Below are positions 48,676 through 59,989 of a stretch of 64,000 nt of DNA, piece by piece (positions within the stretch are counted from its first letter, which is position 1; each line of letters begins with the position of its first letter). The notes beneath the pieces were generated by a model, which was not told where the DNA came from, made no database searches, and saw only the letters and a program-made list of their open reading frames with translations. The translations under genes and the position numbers were made by a program. Source of the DNA: Limonium bicolor (Eukaryota; Streptophyta; Magnoliopsida; Caryophyllales; Plumbaginaceae); assembly GCA_023374045.1 (NCBI GenBank), contig CM041778.1:285425533-285489532 (forward strand), written 5' to 3'.

Positions 48676-49816
48676 GCATATGTCAATCTATAAGGCGTTT
48701 CTCCCGTCAGTGCCCTTTCTGTCGTTCTGTATGACCAAAGGACTTGGGGTAACAATTCTGCCCACTTTCCTTTTTTCTCATCGAGTTTCCTCTTTATCGC
48801 CCTTACTATTTGCCCATTCGCATTCTCAACCTGCCCATTTGCCTGAGGGTGGGCTACTGATGCAAATCTTAAGTCGATCTTCCATTCTTCACAGAATTCT
48901 CGGAAGCTTTCGCAATTTGAACTGTGTTCCATTATCAGTTATTACTATTTTTGGTATGCCAAACCTGCATACCACATATTTCCAGATGAATTCTTGTGAC
49001 TTCCTTGCCGTGATGGAGACAGTAGGCATTGCTTCGACCCACTTTATGAAGTAGTCGATGGCAACGTACATGAATTTGAACCTCCCTGGTGAAGCTTCCG
49101 GGAATGGGCCCACAATGTCCAACCCCCACATAGCAAAGGGAATTGTGCAGAGAATAGATTTTTGCTCCGCCGGAGGAGTAGTATGTATTTTTTTCCATGC
49201 TCTTGACACTTGCGACATTTTCGTATATACTCCTTGCAATGCTCCATCATTTTCGGCCAAAAATATCCGAGTCTCAAGATTTTGTGGGTTGTGGTCCTTT
49301 CTCCCTGGTGATTTCCACAGAGCCCATCATGTATCTCTTTTATTAATTCTGCCCCTTCAGCCATGGTAACACACTTTAGTGCTGGTCTTGCAAAAGATCG
49401 CTTATGCAGCTGGTTATCCTCAATAAAAAATGATGCGGCCCGCCTTTTTATTATCCTGGCCTCCTTTTCTCCTTCCGGCAGCTTTCCTTGCCGTATGTAA
49501 TCTATGATTGGAGTCATCCAGGATTCTTCTTTGTCACCTGTCTCCACCGCAAACACCTGAGTTCCTTCTATATTTGGGGAAGTTCCGATTTCTAGCCATA
49601 TCTCATTGGGTACCTTTTCGGCCATACTTGCCAATTTGGCTAAGGCGTCAGCTTCGACATTCTCTTCGCGGGGAAGGTGTTTTAGCTCGCATCTTTGGAA
49701 ATTTGCTTTTAGCTCCTGGACCTTGAGCAAGTACCTCCATAGTTTTTCCTCTTTGACTTCATAGATGTTGTCGTTTTGTCTCGCCACCAACATAGAGTCC
49801 GAATACACCTCTAATT
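48676..49816 (-). pseudogene. Tat 2 aRNH end and integrase, truncated
   Basis: This is homologous to 38400-39547. The RNase H tail with YSDSM and the ADALAKLAS helix, the integrase zinc module and the core D and E motifs can be read, but frameshifts near 49195 and 48915 and truncation at 48676 (after a GETPYRLTY motif) abolish function. The start is the splice acceptor at 49816. Confidence 0.8.
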
Positions 49817-49907
49817 CTGTTAAAAATAGGTTATATTCTCATAAGTCTTACTTCAAACAAGATTTTATAAGAACGAAAAAACAGAGAAGGCATCTTTTCT
49901 ATGGAAC
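49817..49907 (-). other. Predicted intron inside aRNH, Tat 2 (91 bp)
   Basis: Donor CGACAG|GTTCC and acceptor TTTTTAACAG|AATT on the minus strand. The length is not a multiple of three and in-frame stops lie inside, yet removal joins the two halves of the archaeal-type RNase H in frame at the expected place, just before YSDS. Confidence 0.7.
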
Positions 49908-51482
49908 CTGTCGCCCCGAGGGCTGTAGCTACTTCCAGACCCTGGATAAGGGCTTCGTATTCGGCTTCATTATTAGTAACATCAAAGTCCAGTCGGAAGG
50001 CATAATTCAAGCTTTGCCCATCCGGCGCCTGTACCACTATCCCAGCACCTGCCCCACTTTTACATCGAGCTCCATCAACCAAGATGATATATGGACTCTG
50101 AGTCTGCTTCTTTTCTTTTGCAAAGCTTGTTTCCGTTATGAAGTCTGCTAAGGCCTGAGCTTTAATCGCCGTTCTGGGCAAGAAGTGAATTTCATATTGT
50201 GTTAGTTCTACTGTCCAGCTTACCATCCGGCCGGAGGCATTCGGATTGTTTGCAATTTGTTTGAGCGGCCAATTGGTCCTGACAAAGATTCGATGTGACT
50301 GGAAGTAGGGTCGTAGTTTTCTTGACGCCACCACCAGTGCAAACAATATTTTCTCTATGTTAGTGTACCGTCCTGTCGGGCTTAAGATTTTGCCCGTATA
50401 GTAAACTGGTATCTCCCTTTTCTCTTCCATGATTAAGACAGCTGCAACCGCCCAATCCGTTGCGGATAAGTAAAGATATAGATCCTGTCCCGGGGCAGGT
50501 ACACCCAATTTAGGTAAATCCCGAAGCATTTCCTTGATCTTTTCAAATGCGTCTACGCACTCTTGTCCCCACTGGAACTTGCTGTTCTTCCTTAGAATAT
50601 TGAAGAACGGGATTGATTTTTCTTGAAGCTTAGAACAAAACCTACTTAATGCTGTGAGTCTTCCGTTCAAAGCTTGGACATCTTTGATATTTCTTGGAGG
50701 AAAAAGGTCGAGGATGGCCTAGCTTTTTTCCGGATCGACCTCAATACCTCGTTGCCCAACAATGAAACCAAGAAACCTCCCTTTGGTTACACCAAACACA
50801 CACTTTTCTGGATTTAGTTTGATTTGGTATTTATCCAGAGTGTCGAATGTTTCTTCTAAATCCTTCATGTGTTGTTCCTTTGATGGACTTTTTACAACTA
50901 TATCATCAACGTAAGCCTCCACATTTCGAGCAATTTGCTGACAAAATACTTTGTCAATCATTCGTTGAAAAGTGGCCCCTGCATTCTTTAGGCCGAAGGG
51001 CATTACCTTGTAACAGAATGTTCCGGCTGAAGTAATAAAGGATGTCTTTTCCGAATCGTCTTCTTTCATTCTTATTTGATTATAACCGGAGAAAGCATCC
51101 AGAAAACTTAACACAGAACTCTGGGGGCAGTTGAAACCACCAATCTATCTATTGATGGTAGGGGATAGAAATCTTTAGGACATGCCTTATTTAAGTCTGT
51201 GAAATCCACACACATTCTCCATTTTCCATTTGCTTTTTTCACCATGACAACATTAGCCAACCATCACGGGTACGCAACCTCCCTGATGAATCCGGCCTTG
51301 AGGAGTTTTTGGTCCTCGGTTCTTGCAGCTAAATCTCTTTCTTCCCCTATTACCCTTTTCCTTTGCCTGACCGCCGGATGTTTAGGGTCTACCCTGAGCT
51401 CATGCCGGATAACTCTTGGGTCTATACCAGGCATCTCGTCCGTGCTCCAAGCGAATATTGCCCTTCTTTTTTCCAGGAACCT
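49908..51482 (-). pseudogene. Tat 2 RT-RH-aRNH start, broken
   Basis: This matches element 1 from the RT N-terminus to the middle of aRNH. Breaks include a stop replacing Arg in the YPRW motif (about 51267), a two-base insertion near 51122 and a CAG-to-TAG stop near 50729. YVDD is intact. The first RNase H lacks its catalytic Asp, as in element 1. The protease part is on the far side of the Tekay insertion. Confidence 0.82.
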
Positions 51483-51487
51483 CATTA
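51483..51487. repeat. Target site duplication CATTA, left
   Basis: CATTA lies just before the Tekay 5' LTR and is repeated at 59985-59989. Uninterrupted element 1 has CATTA once at this place. Confidence 0.95.
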
Positions 51488-53415
51488 TGTAATACTCCGT
51501 ATTTTATGTTTTCAGATTTCATGACATTTCGGTTTATATCATTGCTTATGTTATGTGTTACTTTGGATAGCTGATGGGACACCGGAGTCTTTAAGTTAAA
51601 AGGCGGGGGCAAGGAGGTCATTCCCCTCCCTTTTATTTGGTAAGACTTATTAAGAGGGATAAGTCATTATTTTATTTCATTACAATTCACGATCATTTGC
51701 AAACCGCTCGTTCGTTCTCTCGACAGTTTCTTGAGCGCTTCTTCTCCCTCTACTTCCTGCTCATCATTGGTGTTGGTTCTGGAATCTGTGTGTTGCTGCT
51801 GCGTTTGGTTCGATTCTTGATCTGTCGTCGTTGTCTTGTCTCTGCGGTAATTCAGGTTTGGTTTCTCCTTTGGTTTCGGTGGGTTTCGCTTCTGTTTTGA
51901 GAAGGATAGTTTTCTGATTGTTGAACTGCCTGGTTGTGAATTGAGCGTTGATCTGGGCTTCCCCTCTACTGCTGTTCGTCTGGTTGCGTGTGTGCAGTGT
52001 CTGGACTGAATCAGAGCTTCGAATTCATGTAAGTGGGGGATGGATCGGGGGTATGTAGTTTGCTCACCCTCGGGGACTGCTTTTAATATCTGTTTCGTAT
52101 CTGATTTCGTGTGTTGCTTGTGCGTTTTCTCCGCGTTTTGTGTTGTTAATTGATTGGTTAAACCCCCGAGGGTACTGATTTACCATTCTGTGGATTTGGG
52201 TGAGTTTGGTATTGATTTTGGTTGGATTTCTGCGCGTTCGTTGGTTCTGATTTTCGCCTCTGTTACGTCGTCCGAACTTCAGTCCGAAGGATGAAGTTTG
52301 GACATGTTCCGGCGCGTTTTTATTTTTCGAAACTTTGAGGCGTCCGAACTTCGGTCCGAACATCGAAGTTCGGACACCCCCATTTTGTGAAACTACCGAG
52401 CTTCGAAGCTCGGACGTCCCGCGTAACTTTTCCGAAGATTATGTCCGAACTTCGGTCCGAACATCGAAGTTCGGACACTGTTTTTTCTGCGGTATTTGCT
52501 TCTCGGCTTCTGTCCGAACTTGCAAGGTCGGACGCAAATTCGGACAAGCCTCTGTTTTTGGCATAACTTCTTCGTTTTAGCTCCGTTTTGAGTTCCGTTT
52601 GCGGGATTGGATTCCCCTATCTGTGTACAAGCTTCTTATGCTATTTATATGCATTTTTATGCACTTGAGATCTGTTTTGTGAGCTTTTGGTTTTGGGACC
52701 TAGTAACTTTGCTTCTAAGCCTTGGATAGTCGGGTCGGGCTGTCCCGTAGCATGCTGCGCAGGAATTCCTTCTGTTTATACTCCTTAGGGTCTCCCTTAG
52801 GATGTTATTTGACCGACGGGTCTGTTAGCTGTCTCTACGGCTTCTGTTGTGGGATCTTCGGATCCATAGGACATTATGTGAGTCCTTCTGTTGTGTTAGC
52901 TGGTTACTAGTGTCCCACTCTTCTGCATCTGTTTCTGAAAGTCTGATTATGATTTGAAGTGACGTTCTGCTCTGCCTCTGTTTTGTGGTTTCATTCTGTC
53001 TATTTATATTGACTCCGCTATCCTCTCTGTTTATAAGTATTCTTCTGCTTCTGTTTTGAGTGGGCTTCCTTGAGGAAGTCTTCTGCTTGCTGGGCTGTTT
53101 AGCTCACCCCTTTACTTTGTTGCAGATTGAGCTCGTGGGATCCTCCCTTCTCGTCCCCTTCTGGAGCTTCCTTATTTTCTGTGTCTTTAGACTTTGTTTG
53201 CTTGTGCTTTGGACGCTTTAGTACTTTATGTAGCCTTCGGGCCTCGCTCTTTGTATTTGACTTATAAGCATTTGGATCTTGTAAACTCTTTTGGTATTTA
53301 TCCAAGTTTGTTATTTGGTTTTGGGATTCGTTTTGCTTAGAGCCTTGCGACGTTAGGTAGTAGACTCGCGGCGTGTAACGGCCCTAACTCCTAGGCCGGT
53401 TTTGGGGTCGTTACA
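51488..53415 (+). repeat. Tekay 5' LTR (1928 bp)
   Basis: TGTAATACTCCG...GGGGTCGTTACA. A GTCCGAAC/GTTCGGAC palindrome cluster lies at 52269-52546. TATA-like sequences follow near 52638 and 53000. Confidence 0.95.
52269..52546. repeat. GTCCGAAC/GTTCGGAC cluster, Tekay 5' LTR
   Basis: Five or six inverted units of the form GTCCGAACTTC...GAAGTTCGGAC are present. The 3' LTR has the same cluster at 58841-59120 with scattered changes in the arms. Confidence 0.85.
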
Positions 53416-53420
53416 TTTAG

Positions 53421-53433
53421 TGGTATCAGAGCC
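53421..53433 (+). promoter_or_regulatory. Tekay primer binding site, tRNA-iMet type
   Basis: TGGTATCAGAGCC follows the 5' LTR after five bases. It is the same primer class as in the LARD-like elements. Confidence 0.9.
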
Positions 53434-53546
53434 AGGTTGCTCGTTCTTTGGTGTCTGTGGGGTTTTGTCTGCATGTGTGGGTGTCTGAAAGGTCTGCTGT
53501 TTGATGCTTGATGGTTTCTGATAAATTTTGATGTTGTATCTTCAGT

Positions 53547-54956
53547 ATGCCTCCCCGATGTTCAGGACGTGGTGCAGCTTCAGGCGATGCTCCCCAGGGG
53601 GACATTGCAGAGATTGTGCAGCAGGTGGTGACTCAGGTGCTGCAGACTGTAGGGGCCACTACTGGTCAGGCGGCAGGAGCCGGTAACGTGGGGGGCAGCA
53701 ATGTGAAGGCGCTTCAGGAGTTCCTGAAGCTGAAGCCGCCTTCTTTTGATGCTAGTGGCGACCCATAGGAGGCAAGCCACTGGATCACTGCCATTGAGGA
53801 CCTTCTGCGGGTCATGGGATGTGAGGAGGATCAGAAGGTTGGCTTTGCCACCTTTATGTTTCAGTCAGAGGCGAAAGAGTGGTAGAAGTCGGTTGAAGGG
53901 AAGTACCCCCACCCATGGACATGGGAGCAGTTCAGGGGCTGCTTCAATCAGCAGTTCTATCCCGATGTCTTCAGGGATCAGAAGATTGTAGAGTATGGGA
54001 GGCTTCGTCAGACGAAGGAGATGTCTGTGGATGACTATGTGAGGAAGTTTATTTCCATTTCGAAGTTTGTGCCTGAGCCGGATGATAACCGGAAGGCTAG
54101 GAAGTTTGAGGCTGGGTTGAGGGGTGACATTCGAGCTGCTGTGGCACCTTTCCGCCACAAGACCTTCAGGGATGTAGCTGATGTGGCGTTGGTGGTGGAG
54201 TCTGAGCTGCAGGCTAGGCAGCGGTATGAGAAGAGGGACCAGAGGCCCGATAAGGGCAAGGACCAGAAGAGGAAGGGTCGTGTGGAGGAGCCCGAGAAGC
54301 GTGAGCAGCCTTCTTCTCAGAAGAAGAAGTATAGAGGAGACCGGGGTTCTTCTTCATCAGCATCTCCTGCTGTGGAGAAGTGTGCGGAGTGTGACCGTTT
54401 CCACCCAGGACGGGAGTGCTACAGGAAGTCCGGGGCGTGCTTCAAGTGTGGTTCGCTAGACCATCGCATTGCCCAGTGTCCACAGGCTAGAGGTGGAGGT
54501 AGCAGTGGCGATTCTGAGGGCCGAGGTGCTGGTTCAGGGTCCGGGCAGAAGGCTGATCAGAAGAAGCCCCAGACCCAGGCACGTGTGTATGCTCTAGCTG
54601 GTGGGCGTGACCGTGATGATTCAGACCGAGTAGTGTCAGGTATTCTTCAGATCTCTTCTCAGCCAGTTTTCTGCTTGTTTGATTCAGGAGCTACCAACTC
54701 CTTTGTGTCTGCTGATTTAGTGGGTAGTCTCGGGTTGTCTGCTGTGCCCTGTGATGTGGATTTGTGTATTTCTAGCCCGATGAGTGGCGTACCTGCTTGT
54801 GTACTTGATTCTGTGTGTAAGTCGGTTCCGGTAGTGATTATGGATAGGAACTTGTCTGCTGATTTGATCCCTATGCGTATGTCTTGCTTCGATGTGATTT
54901 TGGGCATGGACTGGCTAGCAGAGCACCATGCCCATATAGATTGTGCAGCTAGGTGA
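53547..54956 (+). pseudogene. Tekay gag and protease
   Basis: The start is ATG 53547 (MPPRCSGRG), 114 bp after the PBS. One frame runs to 54956 but has TAG stops at 53766 and 53883 (the latter in place of a Trp) and ends at a TGA at 54954 that probably replaces Arg. The gag domain includes KPPSFDASGDP and a middle part with FYPDVFRDQK. A CX2CX4HX4C zinc knuckle (CFKCGSLDHRIAQC) lies near 54440-54480, preceded by a second Cys/His group. The aspartic protease starts near FCLFDSGATNSFVSADLV. The stops are changes expected from cytosine deamination. Confidence 0.85.
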
Positions 54957-56902
54957 GTTGTGTTTGATAGACCGGGTGAGACCCGTTTTGCTTTTGTGGG
55001 GAACTCCATTCCTTGTGCTCCTATGTTGGTGTCTATATGCAGGCAGTCCGTTCCTTGAGGAAGGGCTGCCAGGGATTTCTCTGCTTTGTACCTGAGGTTA
55101 AGGAGGGATCCCGGTTGGAGGATATCCCCATTGTGTGTGAGTTTCCTGAGGTGTTCCAGGACGATGTGCCAGGACTACCACCTGATCGTGAGGTGGAGTT
55201 TTCTATCGAGTTAGCGCCAGGGACGCAGCCTATCTCTAAGGCTCCCTATCGCATGAGTCCGGCAGAGCTTAAGGAGCTGAAGGTGCAGCTGCAGGATCTT
55301 CTGGATAAGGGCTTCATTCGCCCTAGTGTGTCTCCATGGGGAGCACCTGTGTTGTTTGTGAAGAAGAAGGATGGCTCCTTCAGATTGTGCATTGACTATA
55401 GGGAATTGAATAAGGTTACCATCAAGAATCGGTATCCTCTTCCCCGCATTGATGATCTCTTCGACCAGTTAGCAGGGGCGGCAGTCTTCTCGAAGATCGA
55501 CTTGCGTTCTGGATATCATCAGCTGAAGATTAAGGCCGAGGATGTGCCTAAGTCTGCATTTAGGACCCGGTATGGGCATTATGAGTTCTTGGTCATGCCT
55601 TTTGGTTTGACCAATGCCCCGTCGTTCTTCATGGATATGATGAACAGGGTCTTCAAACCTTTCTTGGATTCTTTCGTAGTTGTGTTTATTGACGACATCT
55701 TGGTGTACTCCAAGAGTGATGAGGAGCATGAGGAGCATCTGTGGATGGTTCTACAGACGTTGAAGGAGAAGGAGCTGTATGCTAAATTGAAGAAGTGTGA
55801 GTTCTGGTTGGATAGAGTGGTGTTCCTTGGCCACGTGGTTTCGAAGGATGGTATTTCTGTGGACCCGGAGAAGATTAAGGCAGTTATGGAGTGGGCGAAG
55901 CCCACTAGTGTGTCTGAGGTGCGTAGTTTTCTGGGGGCTGGGTATTATAGGAAGTTCGTGGAGGGCTTTTCTAAGATCGTATCCCCCTTGACTCGTCTTC
56001 TTAGGAAGGATGTCAAGTTTGATTGGAGTGAGGCATGCCAGGAGAGCTTCCAGGAGTTGAAGAAGAGGTTGACTTCGGCTCCGATTTTGACGTTGCCTTC
56101 TGGGACAGAGGGCTTTGAGGTGTTCTGTGACGCTTCCCATAGAGGGCTAGGGTGTGTTCTGATGTAGCAGGGAAAGGTGGTAGCGTATGGGTCACGACAG
56201 TTGAAGCCGTATGAGAAGAATTATCCTACCCATGACTTGGAGCTAGCTGCTGTGGTCTTCGCCTTGAAGATCTGGCGGCACTATTTGTATGGGGTGACGT
56301 GTAAGGTCTACACGGATCACAAGAGTCTCAAATATCTGTTCACGCAGAAGGAATTGAATTTGAGACAGCGGCGCTGGTTGGAGCTGTTACATGACTACGA
56401 CCTGGAGATCCTCTACCATCCGGGTAGAGCGAATGTGGTGGCTGATGCCTTGAGCCGTAGGGGTGCTCCTGGACTTGCTGGTTCGTTGTCAGGAGTTCAG
56501 AGGTCTGCTATTGAGCTTCAGCGTATGGGGATTTGGGTTGTTCGGCCCGACCGTGCTGGGATGATTGCTTCTATTCAGGTCCAGTCTACTTTGATTGAGC
56601 GGATTAGAGAGGGTCAGAAGGCTGATGCTGAGTTGTGTAAGATCAGGGAGAAGTTGTCAGATGAGCAGGAGTCAGAGTTTTCTGTGTCCCGCGATGATTG
56701 TCTATGCTTCAGGGGTAGAGTTTGTGTGCCTAGTGGAGGCGACCTTAGGCAAGAGATTATGCAGGAGGCTCATGGAGCTCCTTATTCTGTACACCCAGGA
56801 GGGGTGAAGATGTACCGGGACCTCAGAGAGTCCTTTTGGTGGGCGAATATGAAGAGGGAGTTTCTGATTTTGTGGCTCGTTGCCAAACCTGTCAGCAGGT
56901 GA
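54957..56902 (+). pseudogene. Tekay reverse transcriptase and RNase H
   Basis: The frame changes near 55040 and continues to 56902 with a CAG-to-TAG stop at 56165. RT motifs are in order: [57 protein letters not shown] and [10 protein letters not shown]. The RNase H retains [16 protein letters not shown] and TDHKSL, so unlike the Tat elements its gypsy RNase H has its catalytic residues. RNase H ends near ADALSRR, and the connection to the integrase zinc module begins. A frameshift near 56870 separates it from the rest. Confidence 0.87.
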
Positions 56903-58018
56903 AGGCCGAGCATCAGCGACCTGCGGGCCTTCTACAACCTCTTCCCGTTCCTGAGTGGAAATGGGAGAGCGTTGGCATGGATTTCATTGTGGGGTTGCCT
57001 AGGACATCTTCTGGGTACGATGCGTTGTGGGTGATTGTGGACCGGTTGACGAAGTCAGCTCATTTCTTCCCTGTGAGGAAGACCTTCAGCCTTGAGCGCT
57101 TGGCTCGGCTGTATGTAGATGAGATTGTGAGGCTGCATGGTATGCCGTCGACGATCGTTTCGGACAGAGATCCGAGATTTGTATCTCGCTTCTGGCGTAG
57201 CCTGCATAAGGCTTTAGGTACGAATTTGGCTTTCAGTTCGGCTTATCATCCTCAGACCGATGGGAAGACGGAGAGGACGAATCAGATTTTGGAGGACATG
57301 TTGAGGGCTTGTGTGCTCGACTTCGGGGCAGCTGGGATCAGCATGTGACATTGATTGAGTTCGCCTACAATAATAGTTTTCAATCGAGCATTGGGATGGC
57401 TCCGTATGAGGCATTGTATGGTAGGCGCTGTAGATCTCCTATTTGTTGGGATGACCTGCGAGAGAGGGCGATAGTAGGTCCTGAGTTGGTGCAGGGAGCT
57501 GTGGACAAAGTCAAGACTATCAGGGAGCGTTTGTTGGTTGCCCAGAGCCGGCAGAAGAGTTATGCAGATCAGAGGCGCCGTCCGATTGAGTTTCAGGTGG
57601 GAGACCACGTGTATCTGAAGATCTCTCCAGTTCGGGGTGTGGTTCGTTTGGGAAGCGAGGCAAGCTGAGTCCTCGATTCGTAGGGCCTTTTGAGGTGCTT
57701 GGGAAGGTTGGGCCGGTGGCTTACAGATTGGCATTGCCACTAGCTCTAGCAGGAGTGCATGACGTGTTCCATGTGTCGATGCTCAGGAAGTATCTACATG
57801 ATCCTTCGCATGTGATTGACTATGGCCAGCTTCGACTCAGAGATGATTTCACTTATGAGGCAGTTCCGGTCTGTATTTTACCACGGGATGTTCGTCGGCT
57901 TCGTAGCAAGACACTACCTATGGTTAAGGTGCAGTGGTCTGATCAGTCCGAGCGTGAGGCGACATGGGAACTCGAGGAGGAGTTGCGTGCCAAGTTCCCT
58001 TCCCTCTTCGAGCAGTGA
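56836..58018 (+). pseudogene. Tekay integrase with C-terminal chromodomain
   Basis: The zinc module (H near [18 protein letters not shown]) and core with D (VGMDFIVGLP), D (VSDRDPRF) and E (TDGKTERTNQ) are readable. They are followed by a GPF-type module and, at the very end, a chromodomain-like tail ([21 protein letters not shown]...FPSLF). Frameshifts near 57330 and 57650 break the frame; the last frame ends at 58018. Chromodomains of this group steer integration to heterochromatin. Confidence 0.85.
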
Positions 58019-58048
58019 GGTATGTTGAATTTCGAGGACGAAATTCCT

Positions 58049-58064
58049 TTTAAGGGGGGAGTGA
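58049..58064 (+). promoter_or_regulatory. Tekay polypurine tract
   Basis: TTTAAGGGGGGAGTGA ends directly before the 3' LTR start TGTAATACTCC. Confidence 0.92.
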
Positions 58065-59984
58065 TGTAATACTCCGTATTTTACGTTTTCAGATTTCATG
58101 ACATTTCGGTTTATATCATTGCTTATGTTATGTGTTACTTTGGATAGCTGATGGGACACCGGAGTCTTTAAGTTAAAAGCGGGGGCAAGGAGGTCATTCC
58201 CCTCCCTTTTATTTGGAAAGACTTATTAAGAGGGATAAGTCATTATTTTATTTCATTACAATTCACGATCATTTGCAAACCGCTCGTTCGTTCTCTCGAC
58301 AGTTTCTTGAGCGCTTCTTCTCCCTCTACTTCCTGCTCATCCATTGGTGTTGGTTCTTGAATGTGTGTTGCTGCTGCGTTTGGTTCGATTCTTGATCTGT
58401 CGTCGTTGTCTTGTCTCTGCGGTAATTTAGGTTTGGTTTCTCCTTTGGTTTCGGTGGGTTTCGCTTCTGTTTTGAGAAGGATAGTTTTCTGATTGTTGAA
58501 CTGCCTGGTTGTGAATTCAGCGTTGATCTGGGCTTCCCCTCTACTGCTGTTCGTCTGGTTGCGTGTGGGCAGTGTCTGGACTGAATCAGCGCTTCGAATT
58601 CATGTAAGTGGGGGATGGAATCGGGGTAGTTTGCTCACCCTCGGGGACTGCTTTTAATATCTGTTTCGTATCTGATTTCATGTGTTGCTTGTGCGTTTTC
58701 TCCGCGTTTTGTGTTGTTAATTGATTGGTTAAACCCCCGAGGGTACTGATTTACCATTCTGTGGATTTGGGTGAGTTTGGTATTGATTTTGGTTGAATTT
58801 CTGCGCGTTCGTTGGTTCTGATTTTCGCCTCTGTTACGTCGTCCGAACTTCATTCCGAAGGATGAAGTTCGGACATGTTCCGGCGCGTTTTTATTTTTCG
58901 ACACTTTGAGGCGTCCGAACTTCGGTCCGAACATCGATGTTCGGGCACCCCCATTTTGTGAAACTACCGAGCTTCGAAGCTCGGACGTCCCGCGTAACTT
59001 TTCCGAAGATTGTGTCCGAACTTCGGTCCGAACATTAAAGTTCGGACACTGTGTTTTTCTGCGGTATTTGCTTCTCGGCTTCTGTCCGAACTTGCAAGGT
59101 CGGACGCAAGTTCGGACAAGCCTCTGTTTTTGGCATAACTTCTTTGTTTTAGCTCCGTTTTGAGTTCCGTTTGCGTGGTTGGATTCCCCTATCTGTGTAC
59201 AAGCTTCTTATGCTATTTATATGCATTTTTATGCACTTGATCTGTTTTGTGAGCTTTTGGTTTTGCGACCTAGTCACTTTGCTTCTGAGCCTTGGATAGT
59301 CGGGTCGGGCTGTCCCGTAGCATGCTGCGCAGGAATTCCTTCTTTTATACTCCTTAGGGTCTCCCTTAGGATGTTATTTGACCGACGGGTCTGTTAGCTA
59401 TCTCTACGGCTTCTGTTGTGGGATCTTCGGATCCATAGGACATTATGTGAGTCCTTCTGTTGTGTTAGCTGGTTACTAGTGTCCCACTCTTCTGCATCTG
59501 TTTCTGAAAGTCTGATTATGATTTGAAGTGACGTTCTGCTCTGCCTCTGTTTTGTGGTTTCATTCTGTCTATTTATATTGACTCCGCTATCCTCTCTGTT
59601 TATAAGTATTCTTCTGCTTCTGTTTTGAGTGGGCTTCCTTGAGGAAGTCTTCTGCTTGCTGGGCTGTTTAGCTCACCCCTTTACTTTGTTGCAGATTGAG
59701 CTCGTGGGATCTTCCCTTCTCGTCCCCTTCTGGAGCTTCGTTATTTTCTGTGTCTTTAGACTTTGTTTGCTTGCGCTTTGGACGCTTTAGTACTTTGTGT
59801 AGCCTTCGGGCCTCGCTCTTTGTATTTGACTTATAAGCATTTGGATCTTGTAAACTCTTTTGGTATTTATCCAAGTTTGTTATTTGGTTTTGGGATTCGT
59901 TTTGCTTAGAGCCTTGCGACGTTAGGTAGTAGACTCGCGGCGTGTAACGGCCCTAACTCCTATGCCGGTTTTGGGGTCGTTACA
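58065..59984 (+). repeat. Tekay 3' LTR (1920 bp)
   Basis: It is nearly identical to 51488-53415, with the same TG...CA ends, and is followed by the CATTA duplication at 59985-59989. The palindrome cluster is at 58841-59120. Confidence 0.95.
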
Positions 59985-59989
59985 CATTA
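59985..59989. repeat. Target site duplication CATTA, right
   Basis: It matches 51483-51487, and Tat element 2 sequence resumes here. Confidence 0.95.

Larger units (their letters stand above)
51488..59984 (+). mobile_element. Tekay/Del-type chromovirus (Ty3/gypsy), full length
   Basis: An 8.5-kb element with LTRs of 1928 and 1920 bp, a tRNA-iMet PBS (53421-53433), gag-PR-RT-RH-INT-chromodomain in one direction, a PPT and a perfect CATTA duplication. The C-terminal chromodomain after integrase and the LTR length fit the Tekay (Del) clade. The LTRs differ by only a small fraction by eye, so insertion was fairly recent, yet the coding region has at least four stops and about five frameshifts. 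It was probably mobilised in trans or decayed quickly. Confidence 0.93.
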
